This document shows positions 16,407 through 26,029 of a stretch of DNA of 64,000 nucleotides, in pieces. The notes beneath the pieces are model-generated. The model saw nothing but the letters and a program-made list of their open reading frames with translations, was not told the DNA's origin and ran no database searches. Source of the DNA: a virus. The DNA lies in the IMG/VR virus record IMGVR_UViG_3300020179_000028, positions 1 through 64,000 of that record; one strand, given 5' to 3'. Position numbers and translations under genes: made by a program. The first letter of the stretch is position 1, and each line of letters starts with the position of its first letter.

Positions 16407-17628
16407 CTGACTTATCTTCATAATCCTTATACCTATAATATCCTTTGTCAAAATCAACCTGAACCAAGAACTCTCCCATAAAACCATGGCGATTCTTGCG
16501 AAATACGCATTCAATTACATCACTATTAGATGCTCTACCTAGTGCAAGAACCCAGTCAGCATCATAAGCAATCTGCCTTGACCATGCCGTTTGTCCAAGG
16601 GTGGGAACAATTTCAAGTTTTTTGACATCATCGGGGGTAGCAGATGAAATGGCAATAATAGGAACCTCTTCGCTAATAGCCATTAATTTAAGTTCACGAG
16701 ACAGATTCTTCATTCGTACCGTTTCATTTTCAGACTTTTGGTTTGGAGACATTAACTGTAGATAATCGACAACAACAAAGTCTGGTTTATATTGATCTAT
16801 CTTTCCACGAAGAACTACTGGGTTGATATCTCCGCCAGTATCGTTTGAAACAATATGAAACTCTGGCTTACCCTGAACATTTTTAGCATGCCAAGACTTA
16901 AGCATATCCATCTCAACCTGACCAGCACTTAGTTTTCTATGAGACCATACCCCTTCTCCCATGATTGCAAATACACGATTGCGAACTTCAACTTCAGACA
17001 TTTCAAGACTTATGATCATCGGGCTACGACCCTGTTTCCAGGCCTGTACAGCGAAATAGAGAGACAACCACGACTTTCCTATGCCTGGATATGCAAGAAA
17101 GACTCCTAACTGCCCTGGCATAATTCCAGCAGGTAAATAGTTATCAAATCCTGGAAGACCAGTTTTGATTCCAATTGCCCCCATTGCTTGCTGTTTTTTA
17201 AGATTTTCAAAATAGGCGATTGCAGAATCTAAATCTGTAACATCAATATCACGAATGGCTGCTGTGTTTTTTCTTAACTCTGCAGTTTTAGTAATTAAAG
17301 ACTCAAGGGCATTCAGTCCTTGTCCACCTTGAACATCTGTAGCAGCAGATCTAATAATTTCTTTAAGACTATTTGTTAAATATTCTGCTTGCACTTCTTC
17401 AAGATGATGTTTGGTGGAACCTACACCACTGACTGGCTCAAAATCCCTAAACTTTTGTACAACCAATTCTGTTGGAGGTACAGTTGAGTTATGCTCGTAG
17501 TATCTTTTAATAAATTGCCATAGGTCTGTGTGTGTGGTTAAAATATTTTCTATATTGGCCTGCAACAATACGTGCGCTTGCTTGTCTTGCAGTAATGCAG
17601 AAATTAGTTTAGATTCTGCATTGTTCAT
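16402..17628 (-). CDS. dnaB: Replicative DNA helicase (DnaB-like)
   Basis: A 408-residue hexameric RecA-fold helicase. The N-terminal helical domain (1-120) is followed by the motor core with Walker A AYPGIGKS (about 179-186), Walker B in FVVVDYLQLM (about 282-291) and the arginine-finger region near the C-terminus (RKNRHGFMGEF). Its start overlaps the stop of a 42-residue membrane peptide (TGA/ATG), and a small protein of helicase-loader size lies just beyond. With the primase two genes later, it forms the priming unit. Confidence 0.92.
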   Translation of the reverse strand: MNNAESKLISALLQDKQAHVLLQANIENILTTHTDLWQFIKRYYEHNSTVPPTELVVQKFRDFEPVSGVGSTKHHLEEVQAEYLTNSLKEIIRSAATDVQGGQGLNALESLITKTAELRKNTAAIRDIDVTDLDSAIAYFENLKKQQAMGAIGIKTGLPGFDNYLPAGIMPGQLGVFLAYPGIGKSWLSLYFAVQAWKQGRSPMIISLEMSEVEVRNRVFAIMGEGVWSHRKLSAGQVEMDMLKSWHAKNVQGKPEFHIVSNDTGGDINPVVLRGKIDQYKPDFVVVDYLQLMSPNQKSENETVRMKNLSRELKLMAISEEVPIIAISSATPDDVKKLEIVPTLGQTAWSRQIAYDADWVLALGRASNSDVIECVFRKNRHGFMGEFLVQVDFDKGYYRYKDYEDKSV

Positions 17629-17753
17629 CGAGACACCTTATACAATATTATCATCTGTATCACAATCACAACAAAAGTCCCAATGGTCCTAATTAATCCC
17701 ATCTTATGGTTGTGCTCATCGCACCATCTTTCTAGGCGGTCTCTTTCTTCCAT
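17625..17753 (-). CDS. Small single-pass membrane protein (42 aa)
   Basis: Found by translating the space before dnaB. It reads from ATG 17753 to TGA at 17627-17625, 42 residues. A charged N-terminus (MEERDRLERW) is followed by one hydrophobic segment at about 19-39 (GLIRTIGTFVVIVIQMIILY). The ribosome site GGGGAAGG is strong and the stop overlaps the dnaB start, which supports a real coupled gene. Function unknown. Confidence 0.68.
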   Translation of the reverse strand: MEERDRLERWCDEHNHKMGLIRTIGTFVVIVIQMIILYKVSR

Positions 17754-17762
17754 GACCTTCCC

Positions 17763-18071
17763 CTATTCACTCAACCACTCCTTAGCCTTTTTTCTACGCT
17801 CTGCACGTTCTTTTGTGTCTTTTGTATGTTGTTCTTTTGCTTCTAGTATATCATCTGCCATGTAAGCAAAATGACTCCATGTCGGATTAGGTACTACTTC
17901 AAAATAATACTCAAGTAACTCGTAGCAGGTGTCTAGTCCATATGAGTCAATAATTGCGTTAGCAGACCACTGCTCAACCCATTTGTTATATCTTGGCTTG
18001 TGTCCTAGTTTAAACGTGTAGTGTTTGTCAAACCGACTTAACAGAGCCAATCGCTTCTGCTTATCGGTCAC
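17763..18071 (-). CDS. Small protein upstream of dnaB, possible helicase loader (102 aa)
   Basis: A helical protein with an aromatic middle (YELLEYYFEVVPNPTWSHFAYMAD) and a very charged C-terminal helix (KEQHTKDTKERAERRKKAKEWL). It starts with GTG at 18071 after AAGGA. Its size, helical C-terminus and position just before dnaB fit a helicase loader or replisome organiser, but that is inference from context; I do not recognise the family. Confidence 0.65.
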   Translation of the reverse strand: MTDKQKRLALLSRFDKHYTFKLGHKPRYNKWVEQWSANAIIDSYGLDTCYELLEYYFEVVPNPTWSHFAYMADDILEAKEQHTKDTKERAERRKKAKEWLSE

Positions 18072-18072
18072 A

Positions 18073-18279
18073 TTAATTTCCTTCGTCTATTTCAACCTTT
18101 GCTTCTGCCACTTTTTCTGTTAGTTTGTCTTCAACAAACTTATACACACGCACAAATGCCTGATCTACAGTCTCTCCGTCACGTTTTGAATCTACTATAC
18201 CCAAGTCTATTCTTAATGACTGGAAATTACCCAAATTCTGTGTATAGCCGAGCGTTACTGATACCCTTGTATCTTCCAT
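18073..18279 (-). CDS. Small conserved-looking phage protein (68 aa)
   Basis: A small protein with two beta strands (VSVTLGYTQNLGNFQSLRIDLGI) followed by a helix (AFVRVYKFVEDKLTEKVAEA). I chose ATG 18279 because the AAGGG site is about 8 bases before it; the ATG two codons upstream is too close to the site. Similar short proteins occur in phage replication operons as far as I recall, without known function. Confidence 0.65.
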   Translation of the reverse strand: MEDTRVSVTLGYTQNLGNFQSLRIDLGIVDSKRDGETVDQAFVRVYKFVEDKLTEKVAEAKVEIDEGN

Positions 18280-18294
18280 CTTCATACCCTTCTA

Positions 18295-18837
18295 CTATAT
18301 TGATTCTGACCAAATTGGTATAAACCTACCGTCTTCAGTCTTGGTATATGTAAGTATACCATCCCCCATTCGGCGTGTCAACTCAGCCTTTGTTGGAGTT
18401 ATATCATTTGTTATTAAATTATCTTTTCTTGGTCTTCCAATATGATATGTAGCCAGTATATCACGAATCTCTCTAACTTGCGATTCAGAATAATATGATC
18501 TAATCTGCCATGCACGTTTGCCATCTTTTTGTGCACCTATAGGATTTGGAATAATTCCACGTTTCATTAATGTAGGCATATATTTTCTATGTCTATTGAC
18601 AAGATCTGCAGTTTCTGATACAGTATATGCTCTTTCTTTTTTATTTTTAAATTCTTTTGTTAAACAACTTTCAGTTTTATCTTTTGTTATATTATAAATT
18701 GACATAATGCCATTTGATCTGTTATAATGAATAACTCTAACTAAGTCTTTATTTAAAAACCAAATTTTTTTACTTCCTGTAATTACAGAGGAGAGGTTGT
18801 AGTCTTCGCTCGTTCTAATTCCTTTTTTAATAACCAC
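18295..18837 (-). CDS. MerR-type helix-turn-helix protein (180 aa)
   Basis: The central part (AYTVSETADLVNRHRKYMPTL, then a basic wing and YYSESQVREIRDIL) looks like a MerR/excisionase-type winged helix. The N-terminal 60 residues form a separate beta-rich unit (KKIWFLNKDLVRVIHY). It starts with GTG at 18837 after GGGGAAGG and overlaps a zinc-ribbon gene by 55 bases. It may regulate the replication operon that follows, but no operator is obvious. Confidence 0.65.
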   Translation of the reverse strand: MVIKKGIRTSEDYNLSSVITGSKKIWFLNKDLVRVIHYNRSNGIMSIYNITKDKTESCLTKEFKNKKERAYTVSETADLVNRHRKYMPTLMKRGIIPNPIGAQKDGKRAWQIRSYYSESQVREIRDILATYHIGRPRKDNLITNDITPTKAELTRRMGDGILTYTKTEDGRFIPIWSESI

Positions 18838-18974
18838 GTGCCTTCCCCTGACTCAAGCGGTGGATGAAAAAATCTTCTTGATCCACAAATAAAACAATAT
18901 ATTTCTATATGAGATAAAGAGGTATAAACTCTGTCTATCATCATATATCTTGAACATTTTTTGCATTTAATCAT
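18783..18974 (-). CDS. Zinc-ribbon protein (63 aa)
   Basis: CKKC at residues 4-7 and CFIC at about 27-30 form a classic two-knuckle zinc ribbon; the C-terminal part is a charged helix. It is coupled by TAATG to the tail-related gene upstream and overlaps the MerR-type gene downstream, so it marks the join between structural and replication modules. Likely nucleic-acid or protein binding; no enzyme motif. Confidence 0.65.
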   Translation of the reverse strand: MIKCKKCSRYMMIDRVYTSLSHIEIYCFICGSRRFFHPPLESGEGTWLLKKELERAKTTTSPL

Positions 18975-19417
18975 TAATTAGGCATGCCGACGATAATTAA
19001 ATTAACGCCAATAGATACATCTCCACTAGAATTAAAATTAACAATGCCGTCAACCTTAGATGTTGTAATGCTTTTTATTACAACTGAAACATTTTTGCCT
19101 GCTTCTGTACCGCCAATATTAATTGGAGTTGCAGTAACTATTGGAGCAAATTTAAAGTCTGCTGCAAAACTATAAGAAAATGGTTGCTGACTTCCTACGC
19201 TCTGATTTGAGCCTTTGACAACATCAGTATATCCTGCAATAATTCTAGTTTCAGAAGCCTTGGCATTTTGAGATACTGATCCAGGAACGTCTACCGTAAC
19301 ATATTTGTATATTGCTGGTGAGACCTGCAGCGATAATTCGTTAATTGCATTAGCAATTTGATAAATATAAGAAACGTCAAGCGGTTGACCTAATTCTGGT
19401 AATGGTATTTTTGCCAT
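18974..19417 (-). CDS. Tail-associated structural protein (147 aa)
   Basis: The N-terminal helix (DVSYIYQIANAINELSLQ) is followed by a beta-rich domain (FKFAPIVTATPINIGG...VNFNSSGDVSIGVNLIIVGMP), a layout typical of short fibre or receptor-binding proteins. It lies at the end of the tail gene run. An extended -10 box (TGATATAAT, box at 19438-19433) and an AGGAGG site before the start suggest its own promoter. The exact role is unknown. Confidence 0.62.
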   Translation of the reverse strand: MAKIPLPELGQPLDVSYIYQIANAINELSLQVSPAIYKYVTVDVPGSVSQNAKASETRIIAGYTDVVKGSNQSVGSQQPFSYSFAADFKFAPIVTATPINIGGTEAGKNVSVVIKSITTSKVDGIVNFNSSGDVSIGVNLIIVGMPN

Positions 19418-19433
19418 AATTCCTCCTGTCTAA

Positions 19434-19874
19434 TTATATCAGACTGCCCTCATTTTCAAATAGAGTTGCGTCGTCAAATTTTTCCAATGGTATAGTTTTA
19501 GGCTGAACGGCAATATGAACGTATGTCTTAGTAACGTCATAAACTATAGAATGGTTTGTTTGAGATGTCTTTGTATAATATTCCCATCCAGCATTATTCC
19601 ATTTTACGTATATAAAATATTCTTCAATATGTTGTTGAGGCTGCCACGCTAAATTAATAACACGATGATCTTTGTCTATAATAATACTATTAAGTATTTC
19701 TTCTGGAGTATCTTCTGCAATAATTTTATATACTGGAGACCAATGCGAAGTTCTATTTTTATCTTCAGAAATAAACCTATATCTCAAAACATATTTTTTA
19801 TTTGCACCAAAAAATCCAGGTAATTTAGATTTTGGTATTATAACTTTTTTAATTCCAGCATCTGGAGTAGGCAT
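19434..19874 (-). CDS. Tail-associated fibronectin-like protein (146 aa)
   Basis: The segment YVLRYRFISEDKNRTSHWSPVYKI and the later strand NLAWQPQQHIEEYFIYVKW look like one fibronectin type III-like fold, common in exposed tail proteins. There is no catalytic motif. It is coupled by TAATG to the preceding tail gene and probably forms part of the tail tip. Confidence 0.62.
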   Translation of the reverse strand: MPTPDAGIKKVIIPKSKLPGFFGANKKYVLRYRFISEDKNRTSHWSPVYKIIAEDTPEEILNSIIIDKDHRVINLAWQPQQHIEEYFIYVKWNNAGWEYYTKTSQTNHSIVYDVTKTYVHIAVQPKTIPLEKFDDATLFENEGSLI

Positions 19875-20980
19875 TATTGCACATCCAATGCAAATCTAAA
19901 CTCTATATAGTTTGTTGTGTTTGCAGCCTTAATCACAGTTTGTGCATTGTTATTTTTTAATACTGTATAGCCTGTAAGACCATATACTGGATTTGTTGTT
20001 GAAACATTTTCAAATCTAACTGCATCTAAACCAACATAAAAGTCACTAGATGGCCCATTTTTAATAACAGTTGTATATATTTTTACGACACTGACATTGT
20101 TCCATGTGAAACCAGTAGTTTTGTATAATTCTTGTAATTGTTTAGTTACTACATGATATCTGTTTGTTGAAAAATTATAATCTTGGTTTTTCATTATGAC
20201 TTCAAATCTAGCAGACTCTCCACTTCCAACCGTGTTGGTTTCTGCAAATTCTAATAATATTCTTACTTCGTCGGGAACAATAGACGAATCTGGATCTTTA
20301 TTTATGATGCTAAATGCCAATTTAATTTCATCAGTTGGTACATTTTTATTAAAATCTAAAGATGTTCCCAATAAGTGTAAATGATCAGATCCTGTATTTA
20401 TTTTTAAATGATTATTTTCTACAGTTAGATTTGCCGAATCTCCTCTCATCATTACCATATTATTATAAAACCTTGCTCTTTCATACCTAGATGTTCTGCT
20501 AGAATCAGTAAATACAACATTGTCTGAGTTTGTTTGAAAGGCTTTATATGGTTGATTTATAACGTTATTTTCACCTAATGGTTCATATATTACTTCTAAC
20601 TTGCTAGAAGTTGTTTGGTCGAAGTATTCCCAATTTTCATTTACAGTAAAAGCAAACAAAGATCTAGAGTCATATGCTCCAGCAGATGGGTTTGCTCCAG
20701 CAGAATATATTCCAACTTCTGATATTTCATACCTCTCATCAGTTGGCAACTCTGCGGTTAAAACAATTTTTTCTACCCCTTCATCATTAACATAGCCTCT
20801 TGAAATAATAGGAACTCTAAACATTTCAAAGTCTAAACTTTTTTTATTTGAATAATCAGCAAATGGTTGATTAGTATTTAACGGCCTGGCGCCACAGCCT
20901 ATTGCAATGTAGGATGCATAGGCAGGAGCCTGTCCTATAAGATATTTGGCTAAAATCCCTTTTCCAATGTTAGTAATCAT
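19874..20980 (-). CDS. Tail tip / fibre-type protein (368 aa)
   Basis: The N-terminal half (ILAKYLIGQAPAYASYIAIGCG; PIISRGYVNDEGVEKIVLTAEL; RYEISEVGIYSAG) matches the adaptor-like start of many phage tail fibre or baseplate proteins. The C-terminal half (from about 150) is a beta-sandwich (ENNHLKINTGSDHLHLLG...VGLDAVRFEN) that may bind carbohydrate. It begins 3 bases after the previous stop, in the tail operon. Confidence 0.68.
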   Translation of the reverse strand: MITNIGKGILAKYLIGQAPAYASYIAIGCGARPLNTNQPFADYSNKKSLDFEMFRVPIISRGYVNDEGVEKIVLTAELPTDERYEISEVGIYSAGANPSAGAYDSRSLFAFTVNENWEYFDQTTSSKLEVIYEPLGENNVINQPYKAFQTNSDNVVFTDSSRTSRYERARFYNNMVMMRGDSANLTVENNHLKINTGSDHLHLLGTSLDFNKNVPTDEIKLAFSIINKDPDSSIVPDEVRILLEFAETNTVGSGESARFEVIMKNQDYNFSTNRYHVVTKQLQELYKTTGFTWNNVSVVKIYTTVIKNGPSSDFYVGLDAVRFENVSTTNPVYGLTGYTVLKNNNAQTVIKAANTTNYIEFRFALDVQ

Positions 20981-20982
20981 AT

Positions 20983-21621
20983 TTACACCACATATATTGT
21001 ATCATCTAATACTACCCCTTCAGATATAATAGAAACCTCAACCTGTTCATCTTTAGCCAGGTTAATAACATTAATTATTAAGTTGCCAGTTTCTTGATCA
21101 ATATATACTATAGAGCAGTTAGGTCCAGTTCCACATTCTGGTGTTTTGCTAGAAAAATTAATTGGAAATTGTTTAAAATAGTTTGAGTCTATATCCTGTA
21201 AGCCTAAAATATTTTGAGGATTATATTGAAAATATAGACTACTTAAATTTTTAATTGGTTGATATAGAATATTTTGTCCATTGACTAAATCTGATCTTGT
21301 TATATTAATTAATTCTTGACCACCTATATTTTCAAATATGAGATCTGTCATTATGGTGTCTGGTAATGTATCATTTTTAAATAAAATTAAATTTGATGTT
21401 GCAGGACTTACATCTTCATCGACTTTGCCGTTTGGATATAAAACAGTTGGATCGTCTGGTATTGCATTTAACCCACTTATATAATCACCATATTCTTTGA
21501 GTTGTGTGGCACTGGTTACTCTCTTTGCACTTCCTGTCTTCCAAGACATTTTTTCTTCATGTGTTGGTGCAACTGGATAATCATCATAAACTATTTTTCC
21601 ATCTCCATTAAAATATACCAT
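20983..21621 (-). CDS. Minor tail protein (212 aa)
   Basis: A beta-rich protein with no recognised catalytic motif; it has a Cys pair in ECGTGPNCSIVY. It follows the 1468-residue tail tip protein with a one-base gap. Position between two tail-tip genes supports a minor tail role; the family is not recognised. Confidence 0.65.
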   Translation of the reverse strand: MVYFNGDGKIVYDDYPVAPTHEEKMSWKTGSAKRVTSATQLKEYGDYISGLNAIPDDPTVLYPNGKVDEDVSPATSNLILFKNDTLPDTIMTDLIFENIGGQELINITRSDLVNGQNILYQPIKNLSSLYFQYNPQNILGLQDIDSNYFKQFPINFSSKTPECGTGPNCSIVYIDQETGNLIINVINLAKDEQVEVSIISEGVVLDDTIYVV

Positions 21622-21622
21622 A

Positions 21623-24600
21623 CTACACCTCGCTCAAATATAGTGTCATATTGGGTCCACCTATATCTTTTTGATAATCTATGTTGTAAACTACAAATTT
21701 TGATTTAGGAGAAACAACAACATCTAAATTATTTTCATTTTTATATTCTATATTTACTATATCTCCTAATTGTACAATAGGCAAATTAAATACTTTAAGT
21801 CCAATGCTTTTTCTTGGCTTCATGATTTTTTGTATAATCCAAGACATTAAATCTTTTGCGTCATCTTCAGACTGAATATATGGGGTCTCCATAGAAAACT
21901 CTTTTTTTCCATATGTTAGCCTGCTCGTTTTTATTTTATCAAAATCTTGTTGTGCTTTAATTGGAGAAACAATCAAGCCATCTTTACCAATTTCTGGATC
22001 AGAAAAATTACTATTTTTAGCAAAATAATTATCTACTGTTAATTCATTTTCTGATTGTTGTGTAAACGTTACTCCCTGTATTCTTAAATAGTTTCCACTA
22101 GTTTCATCTAAGTTAATTGCAGTATCTGTAGCATTAAATATTAAAAATTCTGCTCCATATGATCCAGCCCTAAATCCAGAAACTGTATATCCCTTAATTC
22201 TATTGAAGGTGGGAGATAGTTGTGCATATAGTGCTGGAAATGCTTTATCATATCTAACTTTTAAATATGCTGCTTCTCTCATTATACTTCCAAATTCCTC
22301 AAAATAAATATTAAATTTAGGTGGCTGACTTGGACTTATTCCAGAAAGATAAGTAGACTGTATAATGCCAGACATAGAATATTTTCTAAATGACTCATTA
22401 GCATTAATTTCATTATCTTCAAATGCTGCTGATACTGGAGTGTCTAATGCAAAGACAGTATTTTGACTGTAGTTATTGGTTAATGCATATATATTTTCAA
22501 ACATACATTTTGATCCGCCACGAACAAATAAAGCCATGTTGTTATAAACTGGTGTTGGTGCTTCATCATCTACGATGCTTACTATTTGATTGTTAATATA
22601 TAAGTAGAACCTTCTAATAGAACCTATGTCTTGATATTCTACTGCTAAATCATATACGGTAGAATTCTTTTCGCCCGTCAGTCTTGATAGACCAACAAAG
22701 TTACCTTCATCAACAATTATGTTTGTAATTCCGCCCCATAATTTTATAGGTATTGCTTTATGTTCTGGGTCAGATAAAACTTTATAGAAAATTACATTAT
22801 GAAGATTTTCTGTAGCAGTTGAATACTCACTAACATTTTTTTCTGTTAATGATATTATTTCAAAATAATATCCAACATTGGTGTTTGGATTTAAGAGAAC
22901 AGCAATTCCTCCAGATCCGCCAGATATATTAAGACTTTGATTTGGTTGTGATCCCTGAAGGACATAGTATGGCGTAGGATTTAATGGTGTCTGTCCACGT
23001 GTTTCACTTGTTTCAATTTTACCAATAATTCTCATCCTTGTTCCAAAATGCTTATATCTATTGTCTAATGCTTTATATTGATATGATAAGAAGTTAAGTG
23101 GCGTTTCTGTATTTGGAAATGAAGGTCCAGACATAACCAATGCCGATGATTGAACAGATCCAGTTTGTGTTGATTTTATAGTATTGTTTTGTGTTTCTTT
23201 TGTAAAAGATGTAGATAAAAAGTTTTTAATAATTCCAGTTCTTTTATTTTCTTTAGATCTTATGTTGTTTACTCCAGCCTCGCCATCACTTAAAGTTATT
23301 GCTTCACCTATATCTTTAACTAATTCCTCCTTAGTCTTGGCAATATGTTCTAATCCAAACAAATATTTGCTCTCCATATCCATTCCACGAACATACAAAT
23401 CATTACTCCAATAAGGATCTAGTCCAGCCTTATGAGAAAGTACTGGAGTTCCAAACTGACCTCTTCCATGTCTAGAAACGCTACCGTTTTTCATAACGGT
23501 TATTCCATTTATCTCTTCATATTTTGGCTCAGAATAAATACGAACTAATCCAGTAGGATATATCTTTCCATTAAATGTAAGTTTAGACATATAGTTTTGA
23601 TATTCTTGATTACTGCTAATCCAAACATTTCCAATAGCACCAACATTAGTTGTTGTAAAACTAATCTTTCCATTATTATCTTGTGTTGTAATTACTTTTT
23701 CTGCGCCAGGAATGTTGTATTGTAATGCATCAAATCTTATAATCTCTCCATTGGCGTAAAAATATCCAGCGTGTCTTCCTAACCAGTATACGGCTTCACC
23801 AAGATCAATTGTGTTATTTGTTATTTGATTTCCTACAACAACTGGTTCATTATTTGATAAATTAGAGTTTAATGGAATAGCAGATAGGCTATATCCCGAT
23901 TGACTTTGAACCTGCCCATTTATTGACCTTAATGGATTTTCACCAGTTACCTCCCATAAAAGTGCTGGTTTATATATCCAGTTTTTTGCTGCAGCCTCAT
24001 TATCTATCATTGACGCTTGCTTAATTGTTCCGTATGATCTTTGAATATATCTTGATTTATAATTAATCCTTCCGTCATTAAAAACATTTTTATCACTAGA
24101 CGCTATGTCTATAATATTAGTTAGTTTAATATTTTTATTTTTATTTCTTATTTCATTGTTTTTAATAAAATCATTTGATCCATAAAAAGTAAATTGCACA
24201 TCTCTTTCAGAATTTGAAGGAAGCATATAATTTTTGCTCATCATAACAAAATTATTATATTCATCAAAGAACATTGCTGTTTGTGTAGATAATGCTAAGT
24301 CATTCAAAACTTCCGCTACCGTCTTGTCTGGACCAATATAAAAGAATGGAATTATTAATTCTTTTTCTCCAGTAACTCTTTTAAAGGTATAATTAGAAAA
24401 CCCTACTGAATCCAAAAGTAAAGATACTGCATAACTTAAAGATACGTTAGTAACAAGCATTTCTGGTGCAAGAATTGATTCAAAATAAAAATATAAATCT
24501 CTTAATTCTAAAGTTACTTTTTTATCGTTTGGATTATATTTTGGAAACGAATCACAATATAATGTTTTTATTGGAACCATATAGTCATATCCGTTAACAT

Positions 24601-26029
24601 CAACTACAATATCATAAAATTTTAATTGCATATTATTAGACAAATATTTATAGATAATGCTATTAATATTATTTTCATTAAAGGCATCATCATAGTCAAA
24701 TATAGACAATGATCCAACTGATGCTAAAAGTTGTCCTACTGGCATACCGCTACTACCTAAATCAGATGCTGATTTTTTAACTGAAAAACTAGTTACTTTA
24801 TCTGAAATATCTGCAACTAGTCTTGGAGACATTTCTATTAAGTCAAATGTAGAATTAACCTTATTCATTGCATCAACTACAACCCTTATGCCTTTTATGT
24901 TTTCAAACTCTCTATAAACTTTTCTATTGTCTGTATTTGATTTAAATGATATAGGATTTGTTAAATCTGTTACAAAATTAGTTAGTCTTGTTACTGTTTC
25001 TTCTTCTAAGTACCAACCATAGGACGGCGTAAATGTTTCCCATCCATCGTCAAACCAAATATGATAAGTTCCTAAGTCATCATCATTATTTTTAATTAAA
25101 TAAGCGTAACCAGTAATAGACTCTTTTGGCAAAAAAGATTCATTGTGGTATTCTTCTGCACGAATAAATACATCTTTATATTTTGCTGGAACCTTTAATC
25201 CGTATGCAAGTTCTACATATCCATCATGCTTTATAATTGATGTTCCGTCAGTTCTTCTAGAGTTAGCATCAAACTTAATTGCATCAACCCACTCATTTTG
25301 TTTTAAGTATTGAATTTTCCATTGAACTGGTGTTGTTTTATTAGAATCTCCATACAGAGAATCTGAAAAAGATCCAGCCTTTCCAGAAAAAGGACCTAGA
25401 TCCACTGAACCAACATTTGTTTGCATTTTAATTACTATTCTATTTGTTGGTATTGGATCTGAATAAACAACAAAGGGACATGCATCATCTATAAAATATT
25501 GACCACCTATTTGCTTATTTGCTATTCCAAAAACAGAACCAGCCTCAGTTCTATATGATGTCCAATATTTAAAATTATCATTTTTATCTGCCATATAGTA
25601 TCTAGGTCTATTTGACATGTTTATATTAGAGTGATGAGTTTTTTTACCTGGAATATAACATGCTTTATTTATACCAGATCTTGGTCTAAATTTTTTAAAA
25701 CAATCTTCTAATGAATACAACATTTTATTTTTTGTATTTTGTGCTAACAAAAACCATGGCTGTTCATTATCTTCTGGATCAATTCCTCCATCGATTTTTA
25801 TATCGGCATCTGTACCACCTGTATAAAAATTTCCTACATCATTTACATCAAAGGTATTTGGAATAAGTTTATATTTTTCAGAGTTAGAAAGTGTTGGTCT
25901 ATATCTGTAATTACCAATTCTAAAAATGTTATTAGCAATATTCATATTCCACTCTACAATAATTGCAGATTGTGTTTTAATTGTATTTGAAGACTCAAGA
26001 TGAGTTTTTAATTCTTCGTTTTGAAACAT
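21623..26029 (-). CDS. Large minor tail / tail hub protein (1468 aa)
   Basis: A very large tail-tip protein. The start is ATG 26029 in a TAATG overlap with the gene before it. Residues about 400-600 (ITDKV-like Ig region, then TLELRDLYFYFESILAPEML) resemble a tail hub domain with repeated beta-barrels. About 950-1140 has a concanavalin/LamG-like sandwich (GGIAVLLNPNTNVGYYFEII; RRFYLYINNQIVSIV). The C-terminus (LKVFNLPIVQLGDIVNIEYK...DIGGPNMTLYLSEV) is the typical closing domain of siphovirus hub proteins. It probably forms the tail tip and recognises surface polymers. Confidence 0.75.
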   Translation of the reverse strand: MFQNEELKTHLESSNTIKTQSAIIVEWNMNIANNIFRIGNYRYRPTLSNSEKYKLIPNTFDVNDVGNFYTGGTDADIKIDGGIDPEDNEQPWFLLAQNTKNKMLYSLEDCFKKFRPRSGINKACYIPGKKTHHSNINMSNRPRYYMADKNDNFKYWTSYRTEAGSVFGIANKQIGGQYFIDDACPFVVYSDPIPTNRIVIKMQTNVGSVDLGPFSGKAGSFSDSLYGDSNKTTPVQWKIQYLKQNEWVDAIKFDANSRRTDGTSIIKHDGYVELAYGLKVPAKYKDVFIRAEEYHNESFLPKESITGYAYLIKNNDDDLGTYHIWFDDGWETFTPSYGWYLEEETVTRLTNFVTDLTNPISFKSNTDNRKVYREFENIKGIRVVVDAMNKVNSTFDLIEMSPRLVADISDKVTSFSVKKSASDLGSSGMPVGQLLASVGSLSIFDYDDAFNENNINSIIYKYLSNNMQLKFYDIVVDVNGYDYMVPIKTLYCDSFPKYNPNDKKVTLELRDLYFYFESILAPEMLVTNVSLSYAVSLLLDSVGFSNYTFKRVTGEKELIIPFFYIGPDKTVAEVLNDLALSTQTAMFFDEYNNFVMMSKNYMLPSNSERDVQFTFYGSNDFIKNNEIRNKNKNIKLTNIIDIASSDKNVFNDGRINYKSRYIQRSYGTIKQASMIDNEAAAKNWIYKPALLWEVTGENPLRSINGQVQSQSGYSLSAIPLNSNLSNNEPVVVGNQITNNTIDLGEAVYWLGRHAGYFYANGEIIRFDALQYNIPGAEKVITTQDNNGKISFTTTNVGAIGNVWISSNQEYQNYMSKLTFNGKIYPTGLVRIYSEPKYEEINGITVMKNGSVSRHGRGQFGTPVLSHKAGLDPYWSNDLYVRGMDMESKYLFGLEHIAKTKEELVKDIGEAITLSDGEAGVNNIRSKENKRTGIIKNFLSTSFTKETQNNTIKSTQTGSVQSSALVMSGPSFPNTETPLNFLSYQYKALDNRYKHFGTRMRIIGKIETSETRGQTPLNPTPYYVLQGSQPNQSLNISGGSGGIAVLLNPNTNVGYYFEIISLTEKNVSEYSTATENLHNVIFYKVLSDPEHKAIPIKLWGGITNIIVDEGNFVGLSRLTGEKNSTVYDLAVEYQDIGSIRRFYLYINNQIVSIVDDEAPTPVYNNMALFVRGGSKCMFENIYALTNNYSQNTVFALDTPVSAAFEDNEINANESFRKYSMSGIIQSTYLSGISPSQPPKFNIYFEEFGSIMREAAYLKVRYDKAFPALYAQLSPTFNRIKGYTVSGFRAGSYGAEFLIFNATDTAINLDETSGNYLRIQGVTFTQQSENELTVDNYFAKNSNFSDPEIGKDGLIVSPIKAQQDFDKIKTSRLTYGKKEFSMETPYIQSEDDAKDLMSWIIQKIMKPRKSIGLKVFNLPIVQLGDIVNIEYKNENNLDVVVSPKSKFVVYNIDYQKDIGGPNMTLYLSEV

